DNA of 64,000 bases from Candidatus Melainabacteria bacterium (GTDB taxonomy: Bacteria > Cyanobacteriota > Vampirovibrionia > Gastranaerophilales > Gastranaerophilaceae): NCBI GenBank assembly GCA_003258725.1, contig QHMG01000004.1:310001-374000 (forward strand), read 5' to 3'. Under the pieces are notes generated by a model. It ran no database searches. It had not been told where the DNA came from and worked only from the letters and a program-made list of their open reading frames with translations. Of this stretch, positions 40,876-49,800 are shown piece by piece (position 1 is the stretch's first letter; every line of letters begins with the position of its first letter). The position numbers and the translations under genes are program-made.

Positions 40876-42588
40876 ATGAAAAAGGTATTTAACAAAATAG
40901 CGTTAATCGCTGAAAAAATCAAAAACTTTATTTGTGCAGAACGCACAATGACTGTAATTTTTTATACTTTATTATTTTTGTGTAGTGCAGCAGTCGCACT
41001 AAAATCAAAGAATTACGACTTTGATATGTGGGCAAGACTAATTGCTGGCATGGCAATTGTTCAAACTGGTCATGTCGCAAAATTTGACTTTTATTCATAC
41101 ACACCAACTCATGCTTGGTATGATCATGAGTGGGGTTCAAGTGTCGTATTTTATTTGGTTAATAGTACTTTTGGACATCTAGGACTTTTATTTTTACAAG
41201 TTTTGTTAGTATTTTTAACAATGTTCTTCCTTGTAAAAACGGTTCAAGTACGTTGCGCAGACAAATATAATTATAAAAATTTATTAATATATTTTATTAT
41301 ATTAAACTCGTTTATGGTTACTTATTCTTCAATGATAAGATGCCATTCATTTACGTTTATGTTTTTTGCCTTTGAATTATTCATTTTAGAATTAATTCGC
41401 AAAAATGGAAACTATAAATTATTACATATCTTTCCACCATTATTCTTAATTTGGGGTAATATGCACGGTGGGGTATGTTCAGGTTTAGGACTTTTAGCAC
41501 TTTATGCAATCGGTGAAGCTCTAAACAAAAAACAATATAAATATTACATCTATACAGCGTTGGCTTGTTTTGCAACTCTATTTATTAACCCATATGGTTA
41601 TAAATACGTAATCTTTTTGATTAAAGCCGCAACAATGCCACGTCCTGATATTGTTGAATGGTGGTGGATTTTCCATAAATATAATTATAAGATATTTATG
41701 GTGTTCAAATTGTCAGCTTTATTTTACTTGTTGTTAGAATTAACAAAGGTTGTAAAATATCCAACACGTTTTGCAACAATTGATAAAACGAAGTTTATTG
41801 TAATGTTGGTAACTTTGTATTTGGCTATTTCTCACGTAAAAATGATGCCGTTCTTTGCACTAACTGCAACAGCTTATTGTTATGAAGACATCTATTTGAT
41901 GTTTAAAAATTTCCGTTTTCCAAAGTGGTGTATGCCTGCATTATACTTAACTTTGTTCGGCTATTCTGTAGGAATGTTATCGTTACACGATTATAGGTTA
42001 ATGGTAAACTTCAAGACATACCCAGTAATGGAGGTTGAGTTTATTCGAGCAAACCATATTAGTGGAAAACTTTTGACCAATTTTGGTATTGGTAGTTTTG
42101 CCGCATATAAACTTTATCCACAAAATAGGGTTTATATGGACGGTCGTTATGAAGAAGTTTATAACGAAGATTTGATGCACGATTTAAGCTCAATATATAC
42201 CATTGATGAAAATTTTTCTAACCTGTTTAGAAAAAATATGCCAGAAATTATTATCCTAGAAAAAGGGTATCCTTTGTATAATATCTTACAACAAAATGGT
42301 TCTGGCTGGAACTTGGCGTTCAAGGGGATAAATTATGGAGTGTTTGTTTGCGATGCAAAATATAGACCAGATTTTGAACCGCCGAGTGCAGATTTAAAGG
42401 ATTACTACAAAAATACAATCTTAAATACGATGATTACTTTTAAAGGTGAAAATAAGATTGATATTGATGCTGTAAATAGAGGCGAATATACTACAATTGT
42501 GCCAGCTGAACTTTTAGAATGGCATACACCAAAGTTTATCCAAAAACTTAAAAATATCAAAAACAAAGCTAAAGAGGCTAAAAAATAA
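40876..42588 (+). CDS. Polytopic membrane protein, GT-C-like
   Basis: This 570-residue protein has about ten membrane helices. A first extracytoplasmic loop holds the motif FYSYTPTHAWYDHEWGSS with acidic residues, as in GT-C type glycosyltransferases that use lipid-linked sugars. The C-terminal 150 residues are soluble (RVYMDGRYEEVYNEDLMHDL...). The donor and acceptor are unknown. There is no ribosome binding site. It overlaps the patatin gene by one base (TAATG), so the pair is co-expressed, suggesting work on envelope lipids or glycans. Confidence 0.65.
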   Translation: MKKVFNKIALIAEKIKNFICAERTMTVIFYTLLFLCSAAVALKSKNYDFDMWARLIAGMAIVQTGHVAKFDFYSYTPTHAWYDHEWGSSVVFYLVNSTFGHLGLLFLQVLLVFLTMFFLVKTVQVRCADKYNYKNLLIYFIILNSFMVTYSSMIRCHSFTFMFFAFELFILELIRKNGNYKLLHIFPPLFLIWGNMHGGVCSGLGLLALYAIGEALNKKQYKYYIYTALACFATLFINPYGYKYVIFLIKAATMPRPDIVEWWWIFHKYNYKIFMVFKLSALFYLLLELTKVVKYPTRFATIDKTKFIVMLVTLYLAISHVKMMPFFALTATAYCYEDIYLMFKNFRFPKWCMPALYLTLFGYSVGMLSLHDYRLMVNFKTYPVMEVEFIRANHISGKLLTNFGIGSFAAYKLYPQNRVYMDGRYEEVYNEDLMHDLSSIYTIDENFSNLFRKNMPEIIILEKGYPLYNILQQNGSGWNLAFKGINYGVFVCDAKYRPDFEPPSADLKDYYKNTILNTMITFKGENKIDIDAVNRGEYTTIVPAELLEWHTPKFIQKLKNIKNKAKEAKK

Positions 42589-43796
42589 TGAAAAATGACG
42601 CTTATAAATATACCTGCATATTTGGTGGTGGCGCAATTAGAGGTGTTGCTTATGTAGGCGCATTAAAAGCCTTAGACGAATTAGGGGTAGAAATTCAGAC
42701 TCTAGCAGGTTCTTCTGTTGGTTCAATTATTGCCTCTCTTTTGGCGGTTGGGTATACAACAGATGAAATTTATGAAATTATCATCGGCGTTAATTTTGAC
42801 CTATTTAGAGATATTCATTTTGGTTTTGGAAAAACTTTTGCGCTTTCAAAAGGTGAAGTTTTCTTAGAATGGTTAAGAGAAGTTATTGAAAAAAAATTCT
42901 ATGGTGAAAATTACAAAAAAGGTGAAAATCCTTCCGTAAAATTTAAAGATTTAGATAAAGATTTAGTAATTATTACAACAGATTTGACAAATTTTAAATG
43001 TAAGGAATTTTCAAAGCAAGAAACTCCAGATTTTGAAGTTGCAACTGCTGTTCGAATTTCTTCAAGTATGCCAGGTCTGATGTCGCCAATTAGGTACGAG
43101 GATTTAGAACTTGTAGATGGCGATTTGCAAAAAAGTTGGCCTTTGTGGAAATTGTCAGAAAACTTGTACCCAAAAAATGAAAGAGTTTTAGAATTTCGTT
43201 TAGAAGGTGATTATGATAGAAACGGCAAAAATGCAATTGATTTTATAAATACAGTTTATAGCTGTGTAACTTCAATTGCGACAAAGTCTGTTGTTGAGGA
43301 ATATGGTCACAAGGATAGCTTTGATTACGTTACAATCAATACTGGTGATATAGTGATTGTAGACTTTAATTTGTCTAAAAATAAACGTGAAGAATTGATT
43401 TATGCTGGATATAAACAAACTCTTGAGTATTTTAAACAAGAATTACCAATAAAAAAAGAAAAACTGTCAACAGATTATAAAAATATTTATTTATTGATTA
43501 AAAATTTAACGCATGAGCTTGGTGTTGGTAATATTCAAAAAGCAAAAAATTTTTTGGGCGAAATTTACATGGAACTTTGTGAAGTTAAGGATAATATTGA
43601 TAAAAAATATTATAAAAAATTGCAAAGTGCAAAATTTAGATTTATGAATGAGCTAAAACCATCATTAATCCTAAAAAGATATAATAAAGATAGCGTAAAG
43701 TCAGTGAGAGAGGACTTTAAGCAGATAGAAGATGCAATAAAAAATCGAATAGACGAACTTGAAAAATTAAGTAAAGAACTTAAAAAAACGGTATAA
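42588..43796 (+). CDS. Patatin-like phospholipase
   Basis: This 402-residue protein has the patatin signatures: oxyanion loop FGGGAIRGVAYVGALKAL (about 11-28), nucleophile elbow AGSSVGSI (Ser at about 44) and catalytic Asp in LVDGDLQKSWP (about 180). The C-terminal 120 residues are Lys-rich and coiled (ELEKLSKELKKT). Patatins hydrolyse acyl chains from phospholipids. No signal peptide is present. It is coupled to the preceding membrane protein. Confidence 0.87.
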   Translation: MKNDAYKYTCIFGGGAIRGVAYVGALKALDELGVEIQTLAGSSVGSIIASLLAVGYTTDEIYEIIIGVNFDLFRDIHFGFGKTFALSKGEVFLEWLREVIEKKFYGENYKKGENPSVKFKDLDKDLVIITTDLTNFKCKEFSKQETPDFEVATAVRISSSMPGLMSPIRYEDLELVDGDLQKSWPLWKLSENLYPKNERVLEFRLEGDYDRNGKNAIDFINTVYSCVTSIATKSVVEEYGHKDSFDYVTINTGDIVIVDFNLSKNKREELIYAGYKQTLEYFKQELPIKKEKLSTDYKNIYLLIKNLTHELGVGNIQKAKNFLGEIYMELCEVKDNIDKKYYKKLQSAKFRFMNELKPSLILKRYNKDSVKSVREDFKQIEDAIKNRIDELEKLSKELKKTV

Positions 43797-43970
43797 TTGT
43801 TTATCTAAATATTCGCACATTAGAAAAGTTTACAAAAATTTACAAAATTCTTTAGGATATAATAATAATTTGATTTTAGCATGTTCGGTTTATAGTTGTA
43901 ACTGTGGTATTTTTATATAAACAATCAGTTTTTAACTTGAAAAAATCTACTCAAACCCTTATAAAACCGC

Positions 43971-43998
43971 TTGCAATGAAAAATTTAGCAAATATGAT
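43971..43998 (+). promoter_or_regulatory. Promoter of the infA ribosomal operon
   Basis: TTGCAA (43971-43976), 16 bp, TATGAT (43993-43998). The rest of the 234-bp gap 43797-44030 is A/T-rich with no other recognised feature. Confidence 0.5.
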
Positions 43999-44030
43999 AA
44001 AGTAACACATTAGTTGAAAAAGGAATAACT

Positions 44031-44246
44031 ATGTCAAAAGACGTAATCGAATTAGAAGGAACAATTTTAGAATCAATGCCAAACGCAATGTTTCGTGTAG
44101 AGTTGGAAAATGGACACGAAATATTGGCACATATTTCAGGTAAAATCAGAAAAAACTTTATTAGAATCTTACCTGGAGATAAAGTAAAGGTTGAAATGAC
44201 ACCTTATGACCTAACAAGAGGCAGAATTACATTCAGATTAAAATAA
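44031..44246 (+). CDS. infA: Translation initiation factor IF-1
   Basis: This 71-residue OB-fold protein matches IF-1 throughout (IELEGTILESMPNAMFRVELENGHEILAHISGKIRKNFIRILPGDKVKVEMTPYDLTRGRITFR). It binds the ribosomal A site with IF-2 and IF-3. AAAAGGA precedes the ATG. It heads the infA-rpmJ-rpsM-rpsK-rpsD-rpoA-rplQ cluster in the usual order. Confidence 0.98.
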   Translation: MSKDVIELEGTILESMPNAMFRVELENGHEILAHISGKIRKNFIRILPGDKVKVEMTPYDLTRGRITFRLK

Positions 44247-44271
44247 CACATGAATATAGAAAGGTAGAACA

Positions 44272-44385
44272 ATGAAAGTTAGAAGTTCAGTAAAGAAAAT
44301 TTGTGACAAATGCAAATGTATTAAAAGAAAAGGTAGAATCGCAATTATTTGTGAAAACCCAAAACATAAACAAAGACAAGGCTAA
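44272..44385 (+). CDS. rpmJ: Ribosomal protein bL36
   Basis: This short 37-residue gene reads MKVRSSVKKICDKCKCIKRKG, ending ENPKHKQRQG. It keeps the zinc ligands of the zinc-binding form (C-x-x-C, later C and H). AAGGTAG lies upstream of the ATG. Confidence 0.96.
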   Translation: MKVRSSVKKICDKCKCIKRKGRIAIICENPKHKQRQG

Positions 44386-44387
44386 TC

Positions 44388-44475
44388 TTCGCTAGGGTGG
44401 AGTGAGGTTACGAACGAAACCCGTCACACTGCGACGCTCAGATTGAGCGACAGGAGCGCAAAGCTCCGTAGCGAA
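44388..44475. repeat. GC-rich three-arm palindromic element inside the ribosomal operon
   Basis: An outer stem TTCGCTA (44388-44394)/TAGCGAA (44469-44475) encloses three arms: GTGA-GGTT/AACC-TCAC (44402-44427), CGCTCA/TGAGCG (44435-44449) and GGAGC/GCTCC (44453-44467). It resembles a cloverleaf but lacks any tRNA feature. The base composition differs strongly from the flanking AT-rich DNA. It fills most of the 208-bp rpmJ-rpsM gap; the remaining 118 bp is a plain leader. Confidence 0.6.
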
Positions 44476-44593
44476 AACAATGAGCAAGCGGGGCGAATGA
44501 TTAGATTTTGAGAAGCCAAAATAAAGGGCGAACAAATGGAACAAGTTTCCAATCAAAACAAAAAGTAAAACACATTAAATAAAGGAAAAACAA

Positions 44594-44965
44594 ATGGCAA
44601 GACTATCAGGGGTAGATTTACCTCGTAACAAAAGAATGATTATCGCATTGACTTACATCTACGGTATCGGACCAGCTAGAAGTAAAGCAATTTTAGAAAA
44701 AACAGGTATCTCAGAAGACTTAAGAACTGATGATTTAACAGATGCAGATATTAAAGTTTTAAGAGAAGAATTAAGCCACTACGAAATCGAAGGTGACTTA
44801 AGACGTTCAGTATCAATGCACATTAAACGTTTACAAGAAATCAACTCATTCAGAGGAATGCGTCACAAACGTTCATTACCTTGCAGAGGTCAAAGAACAA
44901 AAACAAACGCAAGAACTCGTAGAGGTAAAAAAGGCTTAGCAGTAACTAAAAAGAAAACTGCATAA
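44594..44965 (+). CDS. rpsM: Ribosomal protein uS13
   Basis: This 123-residue protein starts MARLSGVDLPRNKRMIIALTYIYGIG and ends with the basic tail (RGMRHKRSLPCRGQRTKTNARTRRGKK) of S13. It contacts the 16S head and P-site tRNA. AAAGGA precedes the ATG. Confidence 0.98.
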   Translation: MARLSGVDLPRNKRMIIALTYIYGIGPARSKAILEKTGISEDLRTDDLTDADIKVLREELSHYEIEGDLRRSVSMHIKRLQEINSFRGMRHKRSLPCRGQRTKTNARTRRGKKGLAVTKKKTA

Positions 44966-45041
44966 TTGAGTTTTGAGTAGGCACGACAAGTGCAAAAAGA
45001 ATGTAAAAATAAATAAAAGTAGAAATAAAGGAAATAAAACA

Positions 45042-45428
45042 ATGGCAAGACCAAAAACAACAAAGAAAAAAGAAAAAAAGAACGTATTACAAGGTGTTGT
45101 TCATATTCAATCAACATTCAATAATACAATCGTAACTTCAACAGATACTCAAGGTAATGCAATTGCTTGGGCAACAGCTGGTGCTTCAGGATTTAAGGGT
45201 GCAAGAAAAGGTACTCCATTCGCAGCACAATCAGCAGCAGAACAAGTTGCAAAAAAATCAATTGACCAAGGTATGAAAAAAGTAGAAGTTTATATCAAAG
45301 GACCTGGTTCTGGACGTGAAACTGCAATCAGAGCAATTCAAGCAGCAGGTTTGGAAATCACATTAATTAAAGACGTAACTCCAATTCCACACAACGGATG
45401 CAGACCACCTAAAAAACGTCGTGTATAG
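45042..45428 (+). CDS. rpsK: Ribosomal protein uS11
   Basis: This 128-residue protein starts at ATG 45042 (MARPKTTKKKEKKN), with AAAGGA upstream; the longer ORF start at 44973 is not needed. Signature segments are VHIQSTFNNTIVTSTDTQGN, SAAEQVAKKSIDQG and GRETAIRAIQAAGLEITLIKDVTPIPHNGCRPPKKRRV. Confidence 0.98.
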   Translation: MARPKTTKKKEKKNVLQGVVHIQSTFNNTIVTSTDTQGNAIAWATAGASGFKGARKGTPFAAQSAAEQVAKKSIDQGMKKVEVYIKGPGSGRETAIRAIQAAGLEITLIKDVTPIPHNGCRPPKKRRV

Positions 45429-45506
45429 TAGATGCTAACGAGTGAAAGCACTCAAGCAAAATACCAAAGTAAAACAACAATAAAAGAAATAAAGGAAATT
45501 AGAAAA

Positions 45507-46109
45507 ATGTCAAAATATACAGGTGCAAGAAATAAATTATTCCGTAACTTCGGAGTAAAAGACTTATCAAACAGAAAGTTAACATCTTCTATGCGTCAAA
45601 CAGCTTCAGGCCAACATGGTGCAGTTAGAAAAAAACTTTCTGAATACGCATTACACTTAAATGAAAAACAAAAAATCAGATTAACATATTTAGTATCTGA
45701 AAAACAATTCTCAAGATACTATAACGAAGCAGCAAGAAGAAAAGGCGTTACAGGTACAATCTTGTTACAATTATTAGAATCAAGATTAGATAACGTATTA
45801 TTCAGAGCTGGTTTTGGTATTACAAGAAAACAATCTAGACAAATCGTTAATCACGGTCACGTTCTAGTAAACGGTAAAAAAGTAAATATTCCATCATACT
45901 TATTAAAAGCTGGCGATGTAGTTACAATCAGAGAAAGAAGCCAATCTTTCTTAAAGAGCGTGTTAGAATTAATCGACATGCCATGTGAATCAGCTTGGAT
46001 TACAAAAGATGCAGGCGCATTAAAAATTACTTTTGACAGAGTTCCAGAAAGAGAAGAACTTGACTCTGAATTAAAAGAACAACTTGTAATCGAATATTAT
46101 TCAAAATAG
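45507..46109 (+). CDS. rpsD: Ribosomal protein uS4
   Basis: This 200-residue protein starts at ATG 45507 (MSKYTGARNKLFRNFG), with AAAGGA upstream; the 75 bp ahead of it is leader. It contains the S4 RNA-binding domain (about 88-150: LDNVLFRAGFGITRKQSRQIVNHGHVLVNG). The N-terminus lacks the zinc Cys cluster, so this is the C-minus form. Confidence 0.97.
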   Translation: MSKYTGARNKLFRNFGVKDLSNRKLTSSMRQTASGQHGAVRKKLSEYALHLNEKQKIRLTYLVSEKQFSRYYNEAARRKGVTGTILLQLLESRLDNVLFRAGFGITRKQSRQIVNHGHVLVNGKKVNIPSYLLKAGDVVTIRERSQSFLKSVLELIDMPCESAWITKDAGALKITFDRVPEREELDSELKEQLVIEYYSK

Positions 46110-46182
46110 TCAGTAAAAACTAACTAATTGAAGATATTTAAAACGTTGCTACAAATCCAAAAAATTAGGAGAAAATAAGAAA

Positions 46183-47166
46183 ATGGAATTAAAAATTAAA
46201 ACAGTAAATACAACAACTGATTCAGACGGTTCTCAATACGGTAAATTCGTTATTGAACCTTTAGCAAAAGGTTTTGGTAACACAATAGGTAACTCTTTAA
46301 GAAGAGTATTGTTATCAAGTCTAGAAGGTACAGCCGTAACATCTGCAAGAATTGAAGGTATTACTCACGAATATACAGCAATTCCGGGTGTATTAGAAGA
46401 CGTTATTGACGTAATGTTGAACTTAAAAGGTTTAGTAATCAAAACTGATTCAAAAGAACCTCAACACTTAAGATTAGACATTGATACAGCAGGTCCTGTA
46501 CTTGCAAGTGATATTCAATTACCAGCTGGCGTAAAAGTTGTAAATCCAGATTGGTTAATTTGTACAATTGCTGATGGTGGTAGCTTCCACGCAGATATCG
46601 TTGTAGAAACAGGCAAAGGCTATGTTGCTCACGATGTACCAAGAGATGCAAAAGCTGGCGCTTCAATTGATATGTTACCAATCGACGCAGCATTCATGCC
46701 AATCAGACGTGTTGCATACAATGTTGAACCAACTCGTGTAGGTGATTCAATTGATTTCGATAAAGTTACATTAGAAATTTGGTCAAACGGTTCAATTGAT
46801 GTAACAACAGCATTATCTCAATCAGCACAATTATTAATTGACCACTTTATGCAAATCGCTGCAATTTCTGGTCAACCAGTAGTTGTAAATCAACCAAGCC
46901 AAGTTGTAGAAGATACAAAAGACGAAGCTGAAGAACCAACAACTTCAATTACAATTGAAGAATTGGAATTATCAGTAAGAGCTTACAATTGCTTAAAAAG
47001 AGCAAGCATCAACTCAATGGCTGAATTGTTAAAGAAATCAGAAAATGACTTATTAAACATTAAAAACTTTGGTAAAAAATCTTCAGATGAAGTCATCGAA
47101 AGATTACATCATTTTGGTTTAGACTTAGCTCCAAGCCCAGAAGTACCAGAAGAAGAAATGGTTTAA
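46183..47166 (+). CDS. rpoA: RNA polymerase alpha subunit
   Basis: This 327-residue protein has the N-terminal assembly domain (FVIEPLAKGFGNTIGNSLRRVLLSSLEGTAV; YNVEPTRVG) and the C-terminal DNA- and activator-binding domain from about 255 (IEELELSVRAYNCLKRASINSMAELLKKSENDLLNIKNFGKKSSDEV). TTAGGAG precedes the ATG. Confidence 0.98.
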   Translation: MELKIKTVNTTTDSDGSQYGKFVIEPLAKGFGNTIGNSLRRVLLSSLEGTAVTSARIEGITHEYTAIPGVLEDVIDVMLNLKGLVIKTDSKEPQHLRLDIDTAGPVLASDIQLPAGVKVVNPDWLICTIADGGSFHADIVVETGKGYVAHDVPRDAKAGASIDMLPIDAAFMPIRRVAYNVEPTRVGDSIDFDKVTLEIWSNGSIDVTTALSQSAQLLIDHFMQIAAISGQPVVVNQPSQVVEDTKDEAEEPTTSITIEELELSVRAYNCLKRASINSMAELLKKSENDLLNIKNFGKKSSDEVIERLHHFGLDLAPSPEVPEEEMV

Positions 47167-47212
47167 TAATTAACTTTAAAAAGAACAAAAATAATATATA
47201 AAGGAAAAAACA

Positions 47213-47641
47213 ATGAGACACTTAACAAAGAAACATACGCTAGGCAAAGCTCAAGACCAAAGAGATGCTCTATTGCGTGCTTTAGCTACTGAGTTATTAA
47301 CTCACGGCGAAATTAAAACAACATTGGCAAGAGCAAAAGCATTAAAGCCTTATGTTGAAAGTTTAATCACTTTAGCAAAAAAAGGTGACTTAAACGCACG
47401 TCGTCAAGCAGCAAAATTTATTTACGATAAAGAAATCGGTAAATACATTGATGTTGCAACAGGTGAAGTATTTGAAACAGTAGAAGAAGGTAAAAAATTA
47501 CCAAAACAAACTGTTTTAAGAAAATTATTCTGTGTAATCGGTAAAAAATATACAGACCGTAACGGTGGTTACACAAGAATTTACCACTTACCACCAAGAC
47601 GTGGTGATGCAAGCGAAATGGCATTAATTCAACTTGTATAA
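47213..47641 (+). CDS. rplQ: Ribosomal protein bL17
   Basis: This 142-residue protein has the family motif RHLTKKHTLGKAQDQRDALLRALATELLTHGEIKTTLARAKALKP and ends GGYTRIYHLPPRRGDASEMALIQLV. There is an insertion (about 70-95) compared with the 117-127 residue forms. AAAGGA precedes the ATG; truA follows 2 bp later. Confidence 0.97.
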   Translation: MRHLTKKHTLGKAQDQRDALLRALATELLTHGEIKTTLARAKALKPYVESLITLAKKGDLNARRQAAKFIYDKEIGKYIDVATGEVFETVEEGKKLPKQTVLRKLFCVIGKKYTDRNGGYTRIYHLPPRRGDASEMALIQLV

Positions 47642-47643
47642 TA

Positions 47644-48420
47644 ATGACCCGATATGCGTTTTTAATACAATATCAAGGTAAAAATTATGCAGGTAGCCAA
47701 ATTCAATTAGAACCAAATGGCTTAGAACAACCCAATCCAACCATTCAGGGACTACTCGAAAAGGCAATATGCACATTCAGCGGAGTTCAACCAACTTCGG
47801 ATAATCCAAGACCAATAAAAACGGTCTTTTCCGGAAGAACTGATGCAGGGGTTAACTCAATCGGACAAACAGTTCATGTTGATTTAGATAACAATATTGT
47901 TGCTTCTAAGTTTATCAATTCAATAAATGGACTATTACCGAAAGATATATCAATCTCTGATGTACGCAAGGTAGACAGTTCATTCCACGCTCAAAAATCA
48001 GCAAAAAAAAGGTATTATAGATACGTTTTTGTAAACAGAGAACAACGCAAGGCGTTTGATGGCGATTTGTTGAGAGTAGAAAATAGCTTGAATATTGAAA
48101 GAATGAATAAAGCACTAAGTTACTTGGTAGGCGAACATGATTTCACAAGTTTCAAGAATTCTGGAAGTTCAAATCCATATACAGTTTGCGAAATCTCAGA
48201 AGCGAATTGTTACAGGCACGAAGACCTAATTATATTAGATATTTCTGGAAACAGATTTTTGTACAATATGGTTAGAATAATAGTCGGAACGCTGTTGGAT
48301 ATTGAAAGGAATGATAAAACACCTGAATTTATGGACAAGGTTTTAAAAGCTAAAGACCGTAAACAAGCAGGAAAAACGGTTAGTCCAAGCGGATTAACAT
48401 TATTGAAAGTAGAATACTAA
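47644..48420 (+). CDS. truA: tRNA pseudouridine synthase TruA
   Basis: This 258-residue enzyme makes pseudouridine at positions 38-40 of tRNA anticodon arms. The catalytic Asp is in FSGRTDAGVNSIGQ (about 62-75). Further signatures are KKRYYRYVFVN and the C-terminal GNRFLYNMVRIIVGTLLDI. It begins 2 bp after rplQ without its own ribosome site, so it is translationally coupled, in the usual cluster position. Confidence 0.95.
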   Translation: MTRYAFLIQYQGKNYAGSQIQLEPNGLEQPNPTIQGLLEKAICTFSGVQPTSDNPRPIKTVFSGRTDAGVNSIGQTVHVDLDNNIVASKFINSINGLLPKDISISDVRKVDSSFHAQKSAKKRYYRYVFVNREQRKAFDGDLLRVENSLNIERMNKALSYLVGEHDFTSFKNSGSSNPYTVCEISEANCYRHEDLIILDISGNRFLYNMVRIIVGTLLDIERNDKTPEFMDKVLKAKDRKQAGKTVSPSGLTLLKVEY

Positions 48421-48444
48421 AAAAATATAAATGGAGAAAAAAGC

Positions 48445-48882
48445 ATGAAAACTTATTCAGCAAAACCTCTAGAAGTAGAAAGAAAATGGTACGTAATCGA
48501 CGCAACAGATGAAATCTTAGGTCGTTTAGCAGTACGTGTTGCTAATATTTTAAGAGGTAAACACAAACCAGAATATACACCAAACGTAGATACTGGTGAT
48601 TTTGTTATCGTAATCAATGCTGACAAAGTAAGAGTTACAGGTAACAAAGAAACTGACAAAATTTACTACCACCACACAATGTATCCAGGTGGATTGAAAT
48701 CAGCAAGTTTCAAAGAATTAATGGAAAAAGATCCAAGATTAGCAATTGAAAAAGCTGTAAAAGGTATGCTTCAACACAATACTTTAGGTGCTGAACAATT
48801 TAACAAATTGAAAGTTTACGCAGGTGCAGAACATCCGCATGCTGCACAAAAACCTATCGTATTAGAAAAGGAGGCTAAATAA
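48445..48882 (+). CDS. rplM: Ribosomal protein uL13
   Basis: This 145-residue protein reads WYVIDATDEILGRLAVRVANILRGKHKPEYTPNVDTGDFVIVINADKV, then KIYYHHTMYPGGLKS, with AVKGMLQHNTLG and a terminal AEHPHAAQKP. ATGGAG precedes the ATG. The stop overlaps the rpsI start. Confidence 0.98.
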   Translation: MKTYSAKPLEVERKWYVIDATDEILGRLAVRVANILRGKHKPEYTPNVDTGDFVIVINADKVRVTGNKETDKIYYHHTMYPGGLKSASFKELMEKDPRLAIEKAVKGMLQHNTLGAEQFNKLKVYAGAEHPHAAQKPIVLEKEAK

Positions 48883-49280
48883 TGGCAACAAATAAAGAAG
48901 TTATGGCAACAGGTCGTAGAAAGACATCAATCGCCGTAGTAAAACTTGTAAAAGGTAAAGGTCGTATTTTTGTAAACGGTAGAAAATTATTAGACCACAT
49001 TGGAAATAGACCTGCTATCGAAATGATGGTATTCCGTCCATTAGTTTTAACTGAAAATCAAGACAAATATGATGTAAGAGTTAAAGCAGTAGGTGGCGGT
49101 GTTGTTGCTCAAGCTGGTGCTATCAGACACGGTATTGCAAGAGCATTGGTAAAAGTTAACGAAGAATACAAATCAGTACTAAAATCAGAAGGTTTGTTAA
49201 CTCGTGACCCACGTGTAAAAGAACGTAAAAAATACGGTCAAAAAAGAGCAAGAAAAAGATTCCAATTCTCAAAACGTTAA
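48882..49280 (+). CDS. rpsI: Ribosomal protein uS9
   Basis: This 132-residue protein starts MATNKEVMATGRRKTSIAVVKL and has GGGVVAQAGAIRHGIARALV and the C-terminal tail RDPRVKERKKYGQKRARKRFQFSKR, whose last residues reach P-site tRNA. TAATG overlap with rplM. Last gene of the cluster. Confidence 0.98.
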   Translation: MATNKEVMATGRRKTSIAVVKLVKGKGRIFVNGRKLLDHIGNRPAIEMMVFRPLVLTENQDKYDVRVKAVGGGVVAQAGAIRHGIARALVKVNEEYKSVLKSEGLLTRDPRVKERKKYGQKRARKRFQFSKR

Positions 49281-49320
49281 TCTTTTATTGTTCAGAAATT
49301 TTCTGCATACATTATATACA

Positions 49321-49350
49321 AACGGCATGCCAAAGGCATGCCGTTATTTG
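49321..49350 (+). terminator. Terminator of the ribosomal cluster
   Basis: AACGGCATGCC and GGCATGCCGTT form an 11-bp perfect stem around AAA, followed by ATTTG. Confidence 0.75.
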
Positions 49351-49362
49351 TATTTATACTAT

Positions 49363-49545
49363 ACGTTACTCCGCCGACTCCCCGAATAGTTCAAATCTGC
49401 ATGAATACAGAAAAGGCAATTTTTTGAACTTTCGGTAGGGCGCCGTGTGCGCATGCGCACCCAGCCCGTAAGGTGTCGGTCAGACGTTACTCTGCCGACT
49501 CCCCGAATAGTTCAATCCCGCATGAATACTGAAAAGGCAATTTTT
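49363..49545. repeat. Direct repeat of about 62 bp, two copies, ending in the AAAAGGCAATTTTT motif
   Basis: Copies at 49363-49425 and 49484-49545 share ACGTTACTC, GCCGACTCCCCGAATAGTTC, GCATGAATAC and GAAAAGGCAATTTTT, with only a few differences. Between them lie a TTTCGGTAGGGCG word and the palindrome GTGCGCATGCGCAC (49446-49459). Reverse-complement relatives of these words occur inside the interrupted repeat at 16168-16316. The region is richer in GC than its surroundings and has no ORF. Confidence 0.7.
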
Positions 49546-49563
49546 AAACACAAAAATACTTAA

Positions 49564-49725
49564 TATAAATGTAAGCGATAAGCAAACAAACAATTTAATA
49601 AAAAGGATAGAAAGAATATTGGCACATTAATTTATATGTGCTGATAATAACAAAGATTTTTATACTCTCTCTCTTAATATCCTCGTGTTTATTTAATGTT
49701 CGTCAACAATCTTGACGAACTTTTT
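49564..49725 (+). ncRNA. Candidate free-standing small RNA carrying the 48-nt element (copy 3)
   Basis: After the second AAAAGGCAATTTTT motif, TATAAA (49564-49569) is followed by about 155 nt with no credible ORF. GCACAT/ATGTGC form a hairpin (about 49622-49642). Then come the identical 48 nt (49652-49699) and a perfect 9-bp stem GTTCGTCAA/TTGACGAAC followed by TTTTT (to 49725). The stem sequence differs from copies 1 and 2 but the fold is kept. The CTCTCTCTC and CCTCG words could pair with purine-rich ribosome sites. The exact 5' end is a guess. 49726-49800 contains a GTCAGGC hairpin. Confidence 0.6.
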
Positions 49726-49800
49726 ATTGCGTTTTTCGGTGGTAGTAGGTCAGGCATTGCCTGACATATAAGCTATCTCAACAAAAAATTACCTAAGGTG

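Noticed and set aside
44386..44480. tRNA or tmRNA-like gene in the rpmJ-rpsM gap
   Set aside because: The arm lengths do not fit a tRNA, and no anticodon loop or TTCGA-type T arm is present.
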